The notes under the pieces: model-generated
Told to the model about the DNA's origin: nothing
Databases searched by the model: none
The model's input: the letters and a program-made list of their open reading frames with translations, nothing else
Made by a program: the position numbers and the translations under genes
In this document: one piece after another, positions 1 through 9,450 of the stretch
Numbering within the stretch: position 1 is the first letter of the stretch
Layout of the letters: each line of letters opens with the position of its first letter
Source: Dorea sp. AF36-15AT
GTDB lineage: Bacteria > Bacillota > Clostridia > Lachnospirales > Lachnospiraceae
Reading direction: 5' to 3'
Length of the DNA stretch: 64,000 nucleotides
NCBI RefSeq assembly: GCF_003477705.1
Contig: NZ_QUDV01000001.1
Coordinates: forward strand, 558,001 to 622,000

Positions 1-1
1 G

Positions 2-1744
2 GTCAATGGTGCAGAAGGCATTGCAGTTGGTATGGCGACCAGTATTCCTACCCATAATCTGGGTGAGGTGATCGATGCAGTCATCGCGTATATGAAAGAT
101 AATACACTGACGACAAAGCAGTTAATGAAATATATCAAAGGACCGGATTTCCCGACCGGCGGTATTGTGGTCAATCAGGACGACCTGCTGTCAATCTACG
201 AGAGTGGAACCGGTAAGATCAAGATCCGCGGTAAAGTAGAGACAGAAGATATGAAGAGCGGTAAAAAACGTCTTGTTATTACCGAGATTCCTTATACGAT
301 GATCGGAGCAGGCATTGGTAAATTCTTAAATGATGTCTGCAATTTGGTGGAGACCAAGAAAACATCGGATATCGTAGACATTTCCAACCAGTCCTCTAAG
401 GAAGGTATCCGCATTGTGATCGAATTGAAGAAGGGCGCGGATGTAGAGAATCTTACGAATATGCTCTATAAGAAGACACGTCTGGAAGACACCTTTGGCG
501 TAAATATGTTGGCGGTAGCAGACGGCAGGCCGGAGACCATGGGCTTAAAAAAGATTATTGAACACCATGTGGATTTCCAGTTTGAGCTGGCGACCAGAAA
601 GTATCGTACACTGCTTGCAAAAGAACAGGACAAGAAAGAGATTCAGGAAGGACTGATCAAAGCCTGTGATGTGATTGATTTGATCATTGAAATTCTCAGA
701 GGCAGTAAGAACATCAAAGATGCGAAAGCATGTCTGACGAATGGTGTGACTGAGAATATTAAATTCAAGAGTAAGATTTCACAGAAGATGGCGGCGATGT
801 TACGCTTTACGGAGCGCCAGGCTACAGCAATCCTGGAAATGCGTCTGTATAAGCTGATCGGCCTGGAAATTGAGGCATTACAGAAAGAGCACGAGGAGAC
901 GTTGGAGAAGATTGCACGCTACGAGGATATCCTGAATCATTATGAGTCAATGTCCAGTGTGATCATCGAAGAGCTGGAACAGTTCCGTAAGGAATTTGCA
1001 GGAGCCCGTCGTACCGTGATCATGAATGCAGAAGAGGCGGTATTTGAAGAAAAGAAGATTGAGGAGCAGGAAGTGGTGTTCCTGATGGACCGCTTTGGTT
1101 ACGCACGGACCGTAGATCCGTCAGTATATGAGAGAAATAAAGAGGCAGCAGACAGTGAGAACAAATACATTGTCTCCTGCATGAATACCGGCAAATTGTG
1201 TCTGTTTACCAATACCGGCAAGATGCATCAGATCAAGCTACAGGATCTTCCGTATGGAAAGTTCCGTGATAAAGGCATTCCGATAGATAATGTGAGTAAT
1301 TTTGACAGCTCCGGTGAACAGATCGTTTACCTGTGTGATGGCGAGCAGATGCGTTATGCATGGCTGATGTTTGCGACGAAGCAGGGCATGATCAAGAAGG
1401 TGGAGGGTGCTGAATTCCAGGTGATCAAACGTACCATCGTGGCGGCGAAGCTGCAGGACGAGGATGAACTGATCAGCGTTCAATTGATCCATCCAAATCA
1501 GCAGGTGGTATTACAGACCAAAGAAGGATATTTTCTGAAGTTCGCTGCAGATGAAGTGGCAGAGAAAAAGAAGGCAGCAGTCGGTGTCCGGGGAATCAAG
1601 CTTAAGAAGAATGACGAACTGGAACAGGTATATCTGATCGGAGAAGGTCAGGAGAGTACGATACGTTACGGTGAAAGGGATCTGTATCTGAACCGATTAA
1701 AACTGGCTAAGCGTGGTGGAATGGGTACCAAAGCACGGAGTTAG
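2..1744 (+). CDS. parC: DNA topoisomerase IV subunit A (ParC-like), 3' part
   Basis: The open frame runs in from the left edge, so the N-terminus, including the active-site tyrosine, is missing. The first residues are the GyrA/ParC motif VNGAEGIAVGMATSIP, followed by HNLGEVIDA. The subunit breaks and rejoins DNA in a type IIA topoisomerase. Visible parts are the rest of the breakage-reunion domain with its long coiled coil (to about residue 330 of the fragment) and a beta-pinwheel C-terminal domain. I see no GyrA-box (QRRGGKG) in that domain, and the tail is short, so topoisomerase IV subunit A is preferred over gyrase A. It ends 240 nt before rimP, and a new promoter follows. Confidence 0.8.
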   Translation, partial: VNGAEGIAVGMATSIPTHNLGEVIDAVIAYMKDNTLTTKQLMKYIKGPDFPTGGIVVNQDDLLSIYESGTGKIKIRGKVETEDMKSGKKRLVITEIPYTMIGAGIGKFLNDVCNLVETKKTSDIVDISNQSSKEGIRIVIELKKGADVENLTNMLYKKTRLEDTFGVNMLAVADGRPETMGLKKIIEHHVDFQFELATRKYRTLLAKEQDKKEIQEGLIKACDVIDLIIEILRGSKNIKDAKACLTNGVTENIKFKSKISQKMAAMLRFTERQATAILEMRLYKLIGLEIEALQKEHEETLEKIARYEDILNHYESMSSVIIEELEQFRKEFAGARRTVIMNAEEAVFEEKKIEEQEVVFLMDRFGYARTVDPSVYERNKEAADSENKYIVSCMNTGKLCLFTNTGKMHQIKLQDLPYGKFRDKGIPIDNVSNFDSSGEQIVYLCDGEQMRYAWLMFATKQGMIKKVEGAEFQVIKRTIVAAKLQDEDELISVQLIHPNQQVVLQTKEGYFLKFAADEVAEKKKAAVGVRGIKLKKNDELEQVYLIGEGQESTIRYGERDLYLNRLKLAKRGGMGTKARS

Positions 1745-1793
1745 CAATTTGTATCAAAAATAGAAAAAACCTTTGCAAAATATGGGAAATCCC

Positions 1794-1822
1794 TTGATTT
1801 TACAAAAAACAGGTGCTATACT
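1794..1822 (+). promoter_or_regulatory. SigA-type promoter of the rimP-ribF operon
   Basis: The -35 box TTGATT (1794-1799) is 17 bp from the -10 box TATACT (1817-1822), and a TG dinucleotide at 1814-1815 makes an extended -10. It is the only clear promoter before rimP and probably drives the whole translation operon. Confidence 0.75.
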
Positions 1823-1849
1823 GTATATAGTTACATAGTAGATTGAGGC

Positions 1850-1873
1850 AAGAGTGAACGAAAGTTCACTCTT
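1850..1873 (+). terminator. Leader hairpin with GAAA loop (possible attenuator)
   Basis: A perfect 10-bp stem (AAGAGTGAAC / GTTCACTCTT) is capped by a GAAA tetraloop and followed by CTTTGTTGT. It lies about 20 nt downstream of the expected start of the rimP operon transcript. The U-tract is interrupted, so it could be a weak terminator/attenuator or just an RNA-stability element. Confidence 0.5.
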
Positions 1874-1890
1874 CTTTGTTGTAAAAAAGC

Positions 1891-1952
1891 ATATATGATG
1901 CCAGTGGGAGTGCAAAGCACGAAACAATCCGTAGGCATCATAATTGGGGCTT
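1891..1952 (-). repeat. Reduced copy of the 53.8-kb structured repeat
   Basis: Read on the minus strand, this stretch matches 53792-53834 closely: AGCCCCAA, TATGATGCCT, CGGATTGTT and CACTCCCA blocks occur in the same order with a few substitutions. Its low-coordinate end (ATATGATGCCAG) matches the other terminus of that element, so the copy looks like an internally deleted derivative. It carries an inverted ATGATGCC (1895-1902) / GGCATCAT (1934-1941) pair and forms part of the rimP leader. Confidence 0.7.
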
Positions 1953-1983
1953 GAAAAATTTAAGAAAGAAGGGAATAACTGCA

Positions 1984-2451
1984 TTGTCTAAGAGAGAAAG
2001 TTATGAACAGAGAACAGAAGCAATTCTGCTCCCAATCCTTGAGAAGCATGGATTCTCACTGTGGGATGTGGAATATGTGAAGGAAGGCGGTAACTGGTAT
2101 CTGCGTGCTTACATTGATAAGCCGGATGGAATCGGAGTGAATGACTGTGAGGTTGTAAGCCGTGAATTGTCAGATATCCTGGATGAGGAAGATTATATTG
2201 AAGGATCTTATATTCTGGAGGTCAGTTCACCGGGACTTGGAAGACCGCTGAAGAAGGACAGAGATTTTGAGAGAAGTATGGGAGAAGAGGTGGAGATCCG
2301 TACTTATCGGATGATCGACCGTACCAAAGAATTCCGTGGAATTCTGAAAGCATACGACAAAGACAGTGTGACCATTGAGATGGAAGATTCCCGGGAAAAG
2401 ACATTTGAAAAAAGTGAAATAGCATTGGTTCGGCTTGCTTTTGATTTTTAG
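1984..2451 (+). CDS. rimP: Ribosome maturation factor RimP
   Basis: A 155-residue RimP needed for 30S subunit maturation. The N-terminal alpha/beta domain contains the motifs LWDVEYVKEGG and EVSSPGLGRPLK, and a small beta-barrel domain follows. I chose the TTG at 1984 because it follows an AGAAGGGA ribosome site by about 10 nt. The frame is open to 1951, but starting there would add 11 residues not typical of the family. It is first in the conserved rimP-nusA-ylxR-ylxQ-infB order. Confidence 0.93.
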   Translation: MSKRESYEQRTEAILLPILEKHGFSLWDVEYVKEGGNWYLRAYIDKPDGIGVNDCEVVSRELSDILDEEDYIEGSYILEVSSPGLGRPLKKDRDFERSMGEEVEIRTYRMIDRTKEFRGILKAYDKDSVTIEMEDSREKTFEKSEIALVRLAFDF

Positions 2452-2475
2452 ATTTATCAGTAGGAGGAAAAGAAA

Positions 2476-3684
2476 ATGAATACAGAATTATTAGAAGCGT
2501 TGACAATATTAGAGAAAGAAAAAGACATCAGCAAAGAGACACTCTTAGATGCCATTGAGAATTCTCTGATCAATGCATGTAAGAACCATTTTGGAAAAGC
2601 GGATAATATCAAAGTTATCATGGATCGTGAGACCTGCGATTATCAGTTGATCCAGGAGAAGACAGTAGTAGATGAAGTGATGGATGATGTAGAAGAGATC
2701 AGCCTGGAAGATGCTAAGAACATCGATAAGAAATATGAAATTGGTGACATCGTACAGATTCCGGTAGAGTCTAAATCATTCGGACGTATCGCAACACAGA
2801 ATGCAAAGAATCTGATCCTTCAGAAGATTCGTGAAGAAGAGCGTAAAGTGATTTACGATCAGTATTTTGAAAAAGAAAAAGATATCGTAACTGGTATCGT
2901 ACAGCGTTATGTTGGACGTAATATCAGCGTAAACCTTGGTAAGGTGGATGCTATGCTGACAGAAAATGAGCAGGTAAAGGGTGAGGTGTTCCAGCCGACA
3001 GAGCGTATTAAGCTGTACGTTGTAGAAGTTAAGAATACAACCAAGGGACCTAAGATTCTGGTATCCAGAACCCATCCGGAACTGGTAAAACGTCTGTTTG
3101 AAGCAGAGGTTACTGAAGTAAGAGACGGCGTCGTAGAGATCCGCAGTATTGCAAGAGAAGCAGGAAGCAGAACGAAGATCGCTGTATGGTCTAATGATCC
3201 TGATGTAGATCCGGTAGGAGCATGTGTAGGTATGAACGGTGCACGTGTCAACACGATTGTTAATGAGTTGCGCGGCGAGAAGATCGATATCATCAACTGG
3301 AGTGATAATCCGGGTATTCTGATTGAGAATGCACTGAGCCCGGCAAAGGTTATTTCTGTAATGGCTGATCCGGATGAGAAGACTGCAAGCGTTATTGTGC
3401 CGGATTACCAGCTTTCACTGGCTATCGGTAAAGAGGGACAGAATGCAAGACTGGCAGCGAGACTGACCGGATACAAGATAGATATTAAGAGCGAGAGCCA
3501 GGCAATTGAGTCAGGAGAGCTTCCGGAGAACTATATGGAACTGATGGAAGGTGTATACGAAGAAGAGATGTACGAGGACGGCTACGATGAAGAGGTGGCA
3601 GATGAAGCTTACGAGACATCTGAAGAAGCATCTGAGGAGACAGCACCGGAAGACGAGATTCAGTTCGAAGAAGTAGAAGAATAA
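2476..3684 (+). CDS. nusA: Transcription termination/antitermination factor NusA
   Basis: A 402-residue NusA that binds RNA polymerase and nascent RNA to modulate pausing, termination and antitermination. Visible parts are the N-terminal polymerase-binding domain, an S1 domain (about 130-200), and two KH domains with [17 protein letters not shown] and [19 protein letters not shown] strongly acidic tail of about 45 residues ends the protein. The start is an ATG with AGGAGG upstream, 24 nt after rimP. Confidence 0.97.
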   Translation: MNTELLEALTILEKEKDISKETLLDAIENSLINACKNHFGKADNIKVIMDRETCDYQLIQEKTVVDEVMDDVEEISLEDAKNIDKKYEIGDIVQIPVESKSFGRIATQNAKNLILQKIREEERKVIYDQYFEKEKDIVTGIVQRYVGRNISVNLGKVDAMLTENEQVKGEVFQPTERIKLYVVEVKNTTKGPKILVSRTHPELVKRLFEAEVTEVRDGVVEIRSIAREAGSRTKIAVWSNDPDVDPVGACVGMNGARVNTIVNELRGEKIDIINWSDNPGILIENALSPAKVISVMADPDEKTASVIVPDYQLSLAIGKEGQNARLAARLTGYKIDIKSESQAIESGELPENYMELMEGVYEEEMYEDGYDEEVADEAYETSEEASEETAPEDEIQFEEVEE

Positions 3685-3705
3685 GAGTAGAAATCAGGTG
3701 ATTGT

Positions 3706-3984
3706 TTGAGTGGAAATAAAAAGATGCCTGTGCGTATGTGCGTAGGCTGTCAGGAAATGAAGAATAAAAAAGAGATGATCCGGGTGATCAAGACACCGGA
3801 AGGTACATTTATGTTGGATGCGACCGGCAAGAAGAATGGCAGAGGGGCATATGTATGTCCAAGTGAAGAATGTTTGCAGCTTGCCCGTAAGAACAAGGGA
3901 CTGGAAAGGTCATTCAAACAGGCTATCCCGGCAGAAGTCTATGAATCGCTGGAAAAGGAGATGGAAGCACTTGAAACCAGATAA
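3706..3984 (+). CDS. ylxR: YlxR-family RNA-binding protein
   Basis: A 92-residue YlxR protein (DUF448). The motifs MCVGCQEMKNKKEMIR and GRGAYVCPS are typical of the family. In Bacillus subtilis the homologue binds RNase P and has been named RnpM; applying that role here is by homology only. It starts at a TTG, 21 nt after nusA. Its 3' end overlaps the ylxQ start by 14 nt, which suggests translational coupling. Confidence 0.92.
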   Translation: MSGNKKMPVRMCVGCQEMKNKKEMIRVIKTPEGTFMLDATGKKNGRGAYVCPSEECLQLARKNKGLERSFKQAIPAEVYESLEKEMEALETR

Positions 3985-4282
3985 AGCATTGTCAATGCTC
4001 GGCCTTGCGGCAAGAGCGGGAAGAATCGTCAGCGGAGAATTTACCGTCGAGAAGGAAGTGAAGAGCGGCAGAGCATATCTGGTGTTGATCGCAGAAGATG
4101 CATCTGAGAATACCAGAAAAAAATTTCAGAATATGTGTGAATTCTATGAAGTACCAATGCGCCTGTGTTATGACAGAGAGAGGCTTGGACATTTTATCGG
4201 CAAAGACTTTCGCGCATCCGTTGCAATATTGGATGAGGGATTCGCAGATAACATTCTGAAACATTTAAACAGTCAGATATAG
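3971..4282 (+). CDS. ylxQ: YlxQ, L7Ae-family RNA-binding protein
   Basis: A 103-residue L7Ae/L30e/S12e-family protein with the motif ALSMLGLAARAGRIVSGE, as in Firmicutes YlxQ, likely to bind kink-turn RNA. The frame is open further upstream, but that part is ylxR read in another frame. The TTG at 3971 follows AAGGAG by about 10 nt and gives the usual family length. It lies between ylxR and infB, as in other Firmicutes. Confidence 0.87.
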   Translation: MKPDKALSMLGLAARAGRIVSGEFTVEKEVKSGRAYLVLIAEDASENTRKKFQNMCEFYEVPMRLCYDRERLGHFIGKDFRASVAILDEGFADNILKHLNSQI

Positions 4283-4311
4283 ATACAATTGCATAGAGGA
4301 GGTTAGTTTGT

Positions 4312-7158
4312 ATGTCAAAAGTAAAAGTATATGAACTTGCAAAGGAACTTGGCAAGGACAGCAAAGACGTTGTGAAGTTCCTGGAAGGAAAGAATATAGA
4401 AGTAAAGAATCATATGAGCACGATTTCAGAGGATGAAGCCGCTATGGTGAAGAAAGCACTTGGCGGAAGCAAAGCCCCTGCATCAGGGGATGAGGCTAAG
4501 GCAGCACCGAAGAAGAAAAATATCGTGCATGTATTCCGCCCGCAGAATACCAGAGACGGTTCCAGAAATGGCAGACGTCAGGCCGGGCGTCCTGCCGGTG
4601 GAGCAAAGGCACCGCAGAATGCAAAGCCGATGCAGGTACAGAACGGAAGACCGGCACCGGGAAGCAAGCCGGCAGTAAAACCTGTCACTAAGCCAGCAGT
4701 TAAGCCTGTAGCAGAGAAGCCGGCAGAAGCAGTAAAGCCTGCAGAGGTGAAACCAGAAGTAAATGCAGAGACAGTACAGTCTAAGAAGCCGGAAAGTACT
4801 CCGGTACAGCCGCAGAGTGTGGCGAAGCAGACAGAAAAAGTTCAGGAGAAGAATACGTCAGTGGAAAAACCAGTTAAGAACAGAGAAGAACAGAATAGAA
4901 ATTCTCAATCCCAGGAAGGACGCAGAGAGCGTTCACAGGGGGGATATAACAGAGACCGACAGGGAAGAAATGACAGAAATAATGACCGCGGTGACAGAAA
5001 CGGTCGCCCACAGGGAGACAGAAGAGATAATAACCGCGGAAGAAACGACAGAAATAACGATAGAAATGATCGCCCGCAGGGAGACAGAAGAGATAATAAC
5101 CGCGGAAGAAATGATAGAAATGATCGTCAGGGCGGATTCAACAACAGAGACCGACAGGGAAGAAACGGAAATGACCGTTTCCAGAACAACGATCACCGCA
5201 AGAAGAATAATAATCCTGCAATTCCTGCACCGGCTTTGGAAGGACAGAAGCCACAGCAGAGAAAGAATAAGGGCAAGGAAGACTTCAAGAAGAAAGATTA
5301 CCGCAAGGATGACGAAGACAGAATGCCTAAGGGAAGAAAGCAGAAGAATGATCAGAAGCAGCAGATGCAGAAGCCACAGCAGAAGGAACAGAAGGTAGAA
5401 GAGACAATCAAGTCAATCGTAATTCCAGAGGTCCTTACAATCAAAGAACTGGCAGATAAGATGAAGATTGTACCATCTGTTATTGTTAAGAAGCTCTTTA
5501 TGCAGGGCAAGATCGTAACCGTTAATCAGGAGATTGATTATGATACAGCAGAAGAGATCGCGCTTGAGTTTGATGTACTCTGCGAGAAAGAAGAAGTTGT
5601 AGATGTAATTGAAGAACTCCTGAAAGAGGAAGAAGAAGACGAAAAGAAGATGAAGAAACGTCCGCCGGTTGTATGTGTTATGGGACACGTTGACCATGGT
5701 AAGACTTCTCTTCTGGACGCAATCCGCCATACAAATGTGATCGACCGTGAGGCCGGTGGTATTACACAGCACATTGGTGCTTCTGTTGTTACAGTAAATG
5801 GTGAGAAGATTACATTCCTGGATACACCGGGACATGAGGCTTTTACTGCAATGCGTATGCGTGGTGCGAACTCTACTGATATTGCGATTCTTGTAGTTGC
5901 CGCTGATGATGGTGTAATGCCGCAGACAGTTGAGGCGATCAACCATGCGAAAGCTGCAGGTATTGAAATTGTAGTTGCGATTAACAAGATTGATAAGCCA
6001 AGTGCAAATATCGATCGTGTAAAACAGGAACTGTCTGAGTACGAACTGATTCCGGAAGACTGGGGTGGAAGCACAATCTTCGTACCGGTATCTGCTAAGA
6101 CCGGAGAAGGTATTCAGGATCTGATGGAAATGCTGCTTCTGACAGCAGAAGTATCTGAACTTAAGGCTAATCCGAACAGAAGAGCAAGAGGTCTTGTAAT
6201 CGAGGCTCAGCTTGACAAAGGTAAGGGACCGGTTGCTACTGTTCTGGTACAGAAGGGTACACTGCGTATCGGAGATGCGATAGCTGCAGGTTCCGCTTAC
6301 GGTAAAGTAAGAGCGATGATGGATGATAAGGGACGCCGTGTAAAAGAGGCCGGTCCGTCTACTCCGGTAGAGATTCTTGGTCTGAATGACGTGCCGAATG
6401 CCGGTGAAGTATTTGTCGGATGCAAGAATGACAAAGATGCAAGAAGTTTTGCTGAGACATTTATCTCGCAGAACAAAGCTAAACTTCTGGAAGATACTAA
6501 GGGTAAACTTTCTCTGGATGATCTGTTTACACAGATCAAGGAAGGTAATCTGAAGGAACTGAATATTGTAGTTAAAGCAGACGTACAGGGATCTGTAGAG
6601 GCAATCAAGCAGAGTCTCCTGAAGCTGTCTAACGAAGAAGTTGTAGTTAAGATCATTCATGGCGGTGTTGGTGCGATCAATGAATCTGACGTCAGCCTGG
6701 CATCTGCATCCAATGCGATCATCATCGGATTTAACGTTCGTCCGGATGCGACCGCAAAAGAGACAGCAGAGCGTGAAGGTGTAGATGTACGTCTGTATCG
6801 TGTTATTTACAACGCTATCGAAGATGTACAGGCAGCGATGAAGGGTATGCTGGATCCGGTATTTGAGGAGAAAGTGCTTGGTCATGCCGAAGTACGTCAG
6901 ACATTCAAGGCTTCCGGAGTGGGTACAATTGCCGGATCTTATGTGTTGGATGGTACATTCGAAAGAGATTGTCAGGCAAGGATCGTACGTGACGGTATCG
7001 TTATTTATGATGGCAAGCTTGCTTCTCTGAGAAGATTTAAGGATGATGTAAAAGAAGTACGTGCCGGATATGAATGTGGTTTCGTATTTGAAAATTATAA
7101 TGATGTAAAAGAAGGCGACCAGGTAGAGGCGTTCAAGATGGTTGAGATCCCTAGATAA
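4312..7158 (+). CDS. infB: Translation initiation factor IF-2
   Basis: A 948-residue IF-2, the GTPase that brings initiator tRNA to the ribosome. The GTPase domain starts with GHVDHGKTS near residue 458, then DTPGHEA and NKIDKP; two beta-barrel domains and the IF2-C domain follow. An IF2-N motif ([17 protein letters not shown]) opens the protein and a second lies near residue 370. Between them is a long disordered linker, Lys/Pro/Ala-rich and then Asn/Asp/Arg/Gly-rich with 22-residue repeats. The ATG follows AGGAGGT. Confidence 0.97.
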   Translation: MSKVKVYELAKELGKDSKDVVKFLEGKNIEVKNHMSTISEDEAAMVKKALGGSKAPASGDEAKAAPKKKNIVHVFRPQNTRDGSRNGRRQAGRPAGGAKAPQNAKPMQVQNGRPAPGSKPAVKPVTKPAVKPVAEKPAEAVKPAEVKPEVNAETVQSKKPESTPVQPQSVAKQTEKVQEKNTSVEKPVKNREEQNRNSQSQEGRRERSQGGYNRDRQGRNDRNNDRGDRNGRPQGDRRDNNRGRNDRNNDRNDRPQGDRRDNNRGRNDRNDRQGGFNNRDRQGRNGNDRFQNNDHRKKNNNPAIPAPALEGQKPQQRKNKGKEDFKKKDYRKDDEDRMPKGRKQKNDQKQQMQKPQQKEQKVEETIKSIVIPEVLTIKELADKMKIVPSVIVKKLFMQGKIVTVNQEIDYDTAEEIALEFDVLCEKEEVVDVIEELLKEEEEDEKKMKKRPPVVCVMGHVDHGKTSLLDAIRHTNVIDREAGGITQHIGASVVTVNGEKITFLDTPGHEAFTAMRMRGANSTDIAILVVAADDGVMPQTVEAINHAKAAGIEIVVAINKIDKPSANIDRVKQELSEYELIPEDWGGSTIFVPVSAKTGEGIQDLMEMLLLTAEVSELKANPNRRARGLVIEAQLDKGKGPVATVLVQKGTLRIGDAIAAGSAYGKVRAMMDDKGRRVKEAGPSTPVEILGLNDVPNAGEVFVGCKNDKDARSFAETFISQNKAKLLEDTKGKLSLDDLFTQIKEGNLKELNIVVKADVQGSVEAIKQSLLKLSNEEVVVKIIHGGVGAINESDVSLASASNAIIIGFNVRPDATAKETAEREGVDVRLYRVIYNAIEDVQAAMKGMLDPVFEEKVLGHAEVRQTFKASGVGTIAGSYVLDGTFERDCQARIVRDGIVIYDGKLASLRRFKDDVKEVRAGYECGFVFENYNDVKEGDQVEAFKMVEIPR
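5005..5121 (+). repeat. 66-bp tandem repeat inside infB
   Basis: Two nearly identical units begin at 5005 and 5071 and encode [21 protein letters not shown] sequence. Related shorter NRDRQGRN units lie on both sides (about 4947 and 5144). The repeats stay in frame, so copy-number change would alter the length of the IF-2 linker without breaking the gene. Confidence 0.85.
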
Positions 7159-7208
7159 TAGCGGGGATCTGACGCCCCACCCGGGGAGTCTTGGTAAGGA
7201 GAATAGAA

Positions 7209-7592
7209 TTGAGAAAAAACAGTATTAAGAATACCAGGGTGAATACAGAAGTTCAGAGAGAACTGAGTAATATTATCCGTGCAGGGATCAAAGATCCGAG
7301 GGTGGCACCATGGACATCTGTTGTTGCAGTACAGGTAGCTCCTGATCTGAAGACCTGCAAGGCTTATATCAGTGTGCTTGGCGATGAGAAAGCACAGGCA
7401 GACACAGTAGTCGGACTTAAGAGTGCGGAAGGATATATCAGAAGACAGCTTGCACATAATCTGAATATGCGCAACACTCCAGAGATTACATTTGTGCTGG
7501 ATCAGTCAATTGAGTATGGTGTAACTATGTCTAAGAAGATTGATGATGTAACCAAGGATTTGGATACGGATGGTGAAGAAGATGCTGAATAA
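7209..7592 (+). CDS. rbfA: Ribosome-binding factor A
   Basis: A 127-residue RbfA, a KH-like 30S assembly factor needed for 16S rRNA 5'-end maturation and cold adaptation. Family motifs are the N-terminal RVNTEVQRELSNIIRAGIKDPR and a C-terminal FVLDQSIEYG. The TTG at 7209 follows AAGGAGA by 6 nt and is preferred to the TTG at 7191, which lacks such a site. The 3' end overlaps the next gene by 23 nt. Confidence 0.92.
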   Translation: MRKNSIKNTRVNTEVQRELSNIIRAGIKDPRVAPWTSVVAVQVAPDLKTCKAYISVLGDEKAQADTVVGLKSAEGYIRRQLAHNLNMRNTPEITFVLDQSIEYGVTMSKKIDDVTKDLDTDGEEDAE

Positions 7593-8532
7593 AATGCTTC
7601 AGAAAGCACAGACGGTTGCCATTGGCGGACATGAGCGTCCGGATGGCGACTGCATTGGTTCCTGCATGGGAATGTATCGATATATTAAGAATAATTACCC
7701 GGAGATCCAGGTGGATCTCTATCTGGAACCGATTGCGGATAAATTTCGCTTTATCCGTGGAACAGAGGATATTTTAAGTGAGATTGACGAAGAGAAACGC
7801 TATGATCTTTTTATCAGTCTGGACTGCGGAGACCGGGCGCGTCTCGGATTCTCTGAGCCGCTGTTCTGCAGTGCGGCACACACATTGTGTATTGATCATC
7901 ATGTGAGTAATGGTTCTTTTGCAGAAGAGAATTATATATTCCCGGATGCAAGTTCTGCGTCAGAGCTAGTATACGAACTACTGGATAAGGACAAGATTAC
8001 AAAGGAGATTGCGGAGTCCCTGTATATGGGAATTGCACATGATACGGGAATCTTCCGCTACTCCTGTGCATCACCGAAGACATATCGCGTGGCGGCAGAT
8101 CTGCTGGAATATGGATTTGATGCTCCGGCACTTCTGGATTCTACATTCAGCGAAAAGACATATGCACAGAATCAGGTGATGGGACGAGCATTGTTAGAGA
8201 GTATTCTGTTCATGGATGGTAAATGCATAGCATCGTCCTTTAAAAAGGAGCAGATGGACTATTATGGCGTGACACCAAAGGATTTAGATGGCATTGTGTC
8301 ACAGCTTCGCCTGACGAAGGGTGTGGAGGTCGCGATATTTGCCTATGAATTGACGGCAGATGTGTACAAAGTCAGCCTGCGGTCCAAGAGTTATGTGGAT
8401 GTGAATAAAGTAGCCAGCTATTTTGGCGGAGGCGGTCACGTGAGAGCGGCCGGCTGTACTATGCCTGGTACGATCTATGATGTGCTGAACAATCTGTCCG
8501 GACGGATTGAGATGCAGATGGAGCAGGAATAA
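7570..8532 (+). CDS. nrnA: DHH-family oligoribonuclease/pAp phosphatase NrnA
   Basis: A 320-residue DHH/DHHA1 phosphoesterase. Motifs are GGHERPDGDCIGS (motif I), ISLDCGDRARLG (II), CIDHHVSN (the DHH motif) and FGGGGHVRAAG in the DHHA1 part. Homologues degrade nanoRNA and dephosphorylate 3'-phosphoadenosine 5'-phosphate. Several in-frame starts (7570, 7582, 7594) are possible; the first overlaps rbfA. Its position between rbfA and truB is the usual Firmicutes order. Confidence 0.9.
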   Translation: MVKKMLNKMLQKAQTVAIGGHERPDGDCIGSCMGMYRYIKNNYPEIQVDLYLEPIADKFRFIRGTEDILSEIDEEKRYDLFISLDCGDRARLGFSEPLFCSAAHTLCIDHHVSNGSFAEENYIFPDASSASELVYELLDKDKITKEIAESLYMGIAHDTGIFRYSCASPKTYRVAADLLEYGFDAPALLDSTFSEKTYAQNQVMGRALLESILFMDGKCIASSFKKEQMDYYGVTPKDLDGIVSQLRLTKGVEVAIFAYELTADVYKVSLRSKSYVDVNKVASYFGGGGHVRAAGCTMPGTIYDVLNNLSGRIEMQMEQE

Positions 8533-8535
8533 ATC

Positions 8536-9435
8536 ATGATTCATGGAATTATCAATGTATATAAAGAGAAGGGATATACTTCTCATGATGTAGTAGCAAA
8601 ACTCAGAGGTATTGCTGGTCAGAAGAAGATTGGCCACACAGGAACCCTAGATCCGGATGCGGAAGGGGTTCTTCCGGTATGCCTGGGAAAGGCGACGAAG
8701 GTATGTGAACTTCTGACAGACAAGGATAAAACATACCGAGCAGTGCTTTTTCTGGGACAGACAACAGATACCCAGGATGCTTCAGGCACAGTGCTTGAGA
8801 CTTCAGATATTTCGAATCTGAATGAAGCGCAGGTGACAGAAGCTGTCCAGAGCTTTGTGGGAGAATATGCACAGATACCGCCAATGTATTCAGCTCTCAA
8901 GGTGGGTGGTAAGAAACTTTATGAACTTGCGCGTGAAGGAAAAACAGTAGAACGCAAAGCAAGAAATGTGATGATTCACAGTATTAAGATTCTTTGTGTA
9001 GATCTTCCGAGAGTAGAAATGGAAGTTTCCTGCTCAAAAGGAACTTATATCCGTACGTTATGCCATGATATCGGTGAAAAGCTCGGTGTCGGTGGATGTA
9101 TGGAGTCGCTGCTCCGGGTGCAGGTAGGACGCTTTGTGCTGGCAGACAGCCTACGCCTTAGTGAGATACAGAAGGCGAAAGAGGATGGGAATCTGGAAAA
9201 GATTCTTCAACCGATCGACAGTGTGTTTGAACAATACAGAGCAGTTCAGATCCATCCGGATCAGGAAAAGAGACTGCAGAATGGTAATTCGTTCCGTAAG
9301 CCTGACAGATCACAGAACTATGATGATCAGGAAATGGTAAGAGTTTATGATTCGAATGGACATTTTGCTGCAGTTTATCGGTATGTAGAAAAGGATCATG
9401 AATTCCGAATTGTGAAAATGTTTCTGCAGCCGTAG
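8536..9435 (+). CDS. truB: tRNA pseudouridine(55) synthase TruB
   Basis: A 299-residue TruB that makes pseudouridine 55 in the T-loop of tRNAs. The catalytic aspartate is D39 in GHTGTLDPDAEGVLPVCLG. Further family motifs are YRAVLFLGQTTDTQD and CSKGTYIRTLCHDIG. It starts 3 nt after the preceding stop, so it is in the same operon. The C-terminal region resembles the usual TruB C-terminal domain. Confidence 0.95.
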   Translation: MIHGIINVYKEKGYTSHDVVAKLRGIAGQKKIGHTGTLDPDAEGVLPVCLGKATKVCELLTDKDKTYRAVLFLGQTTDTQDASGTVLETSDISNLNEAQVTEAVQSFVGEYAQIPPMYSALKVGGKKLYELAREGKTVERKARNVMIHSIKILCVDLPRVEMEVSCSKGTYIRTLCHDIGEKLGVGGCMESLLRVQVGRFVLADSLRLSEIQKAKEDGNLEKILQPIDSVFEQYRAVQIHPDQEKRLQNGNSFRKPDRSQNYDDQEMVRVYDSNGHFAAVYRYVEKDHEFRIVKMFLQP

Positions 9436-9450
9436 AACAAGAGGAGAAAC

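Noticed and set aside
1..1744. Gyrase subunit A (gyrA)
   Set aside because: The core fits both, but the GyrA-box is not visible and the C-terminal domain is short; parC is preferred, though not certain.
4950..5180. Possible CRISPR-like repeats
   Set aside because: The repeats are in frame, degenerate at codon level and part of the IF-2 linker.
5413..6885. A 490-codon open frame on the minus strand inside infB
   Set aside because: It is antisense to the conserved GTPase and beta-barrel region of IF-2, has no ribosome site or recognisable domain, and reflects codon bias of infB.
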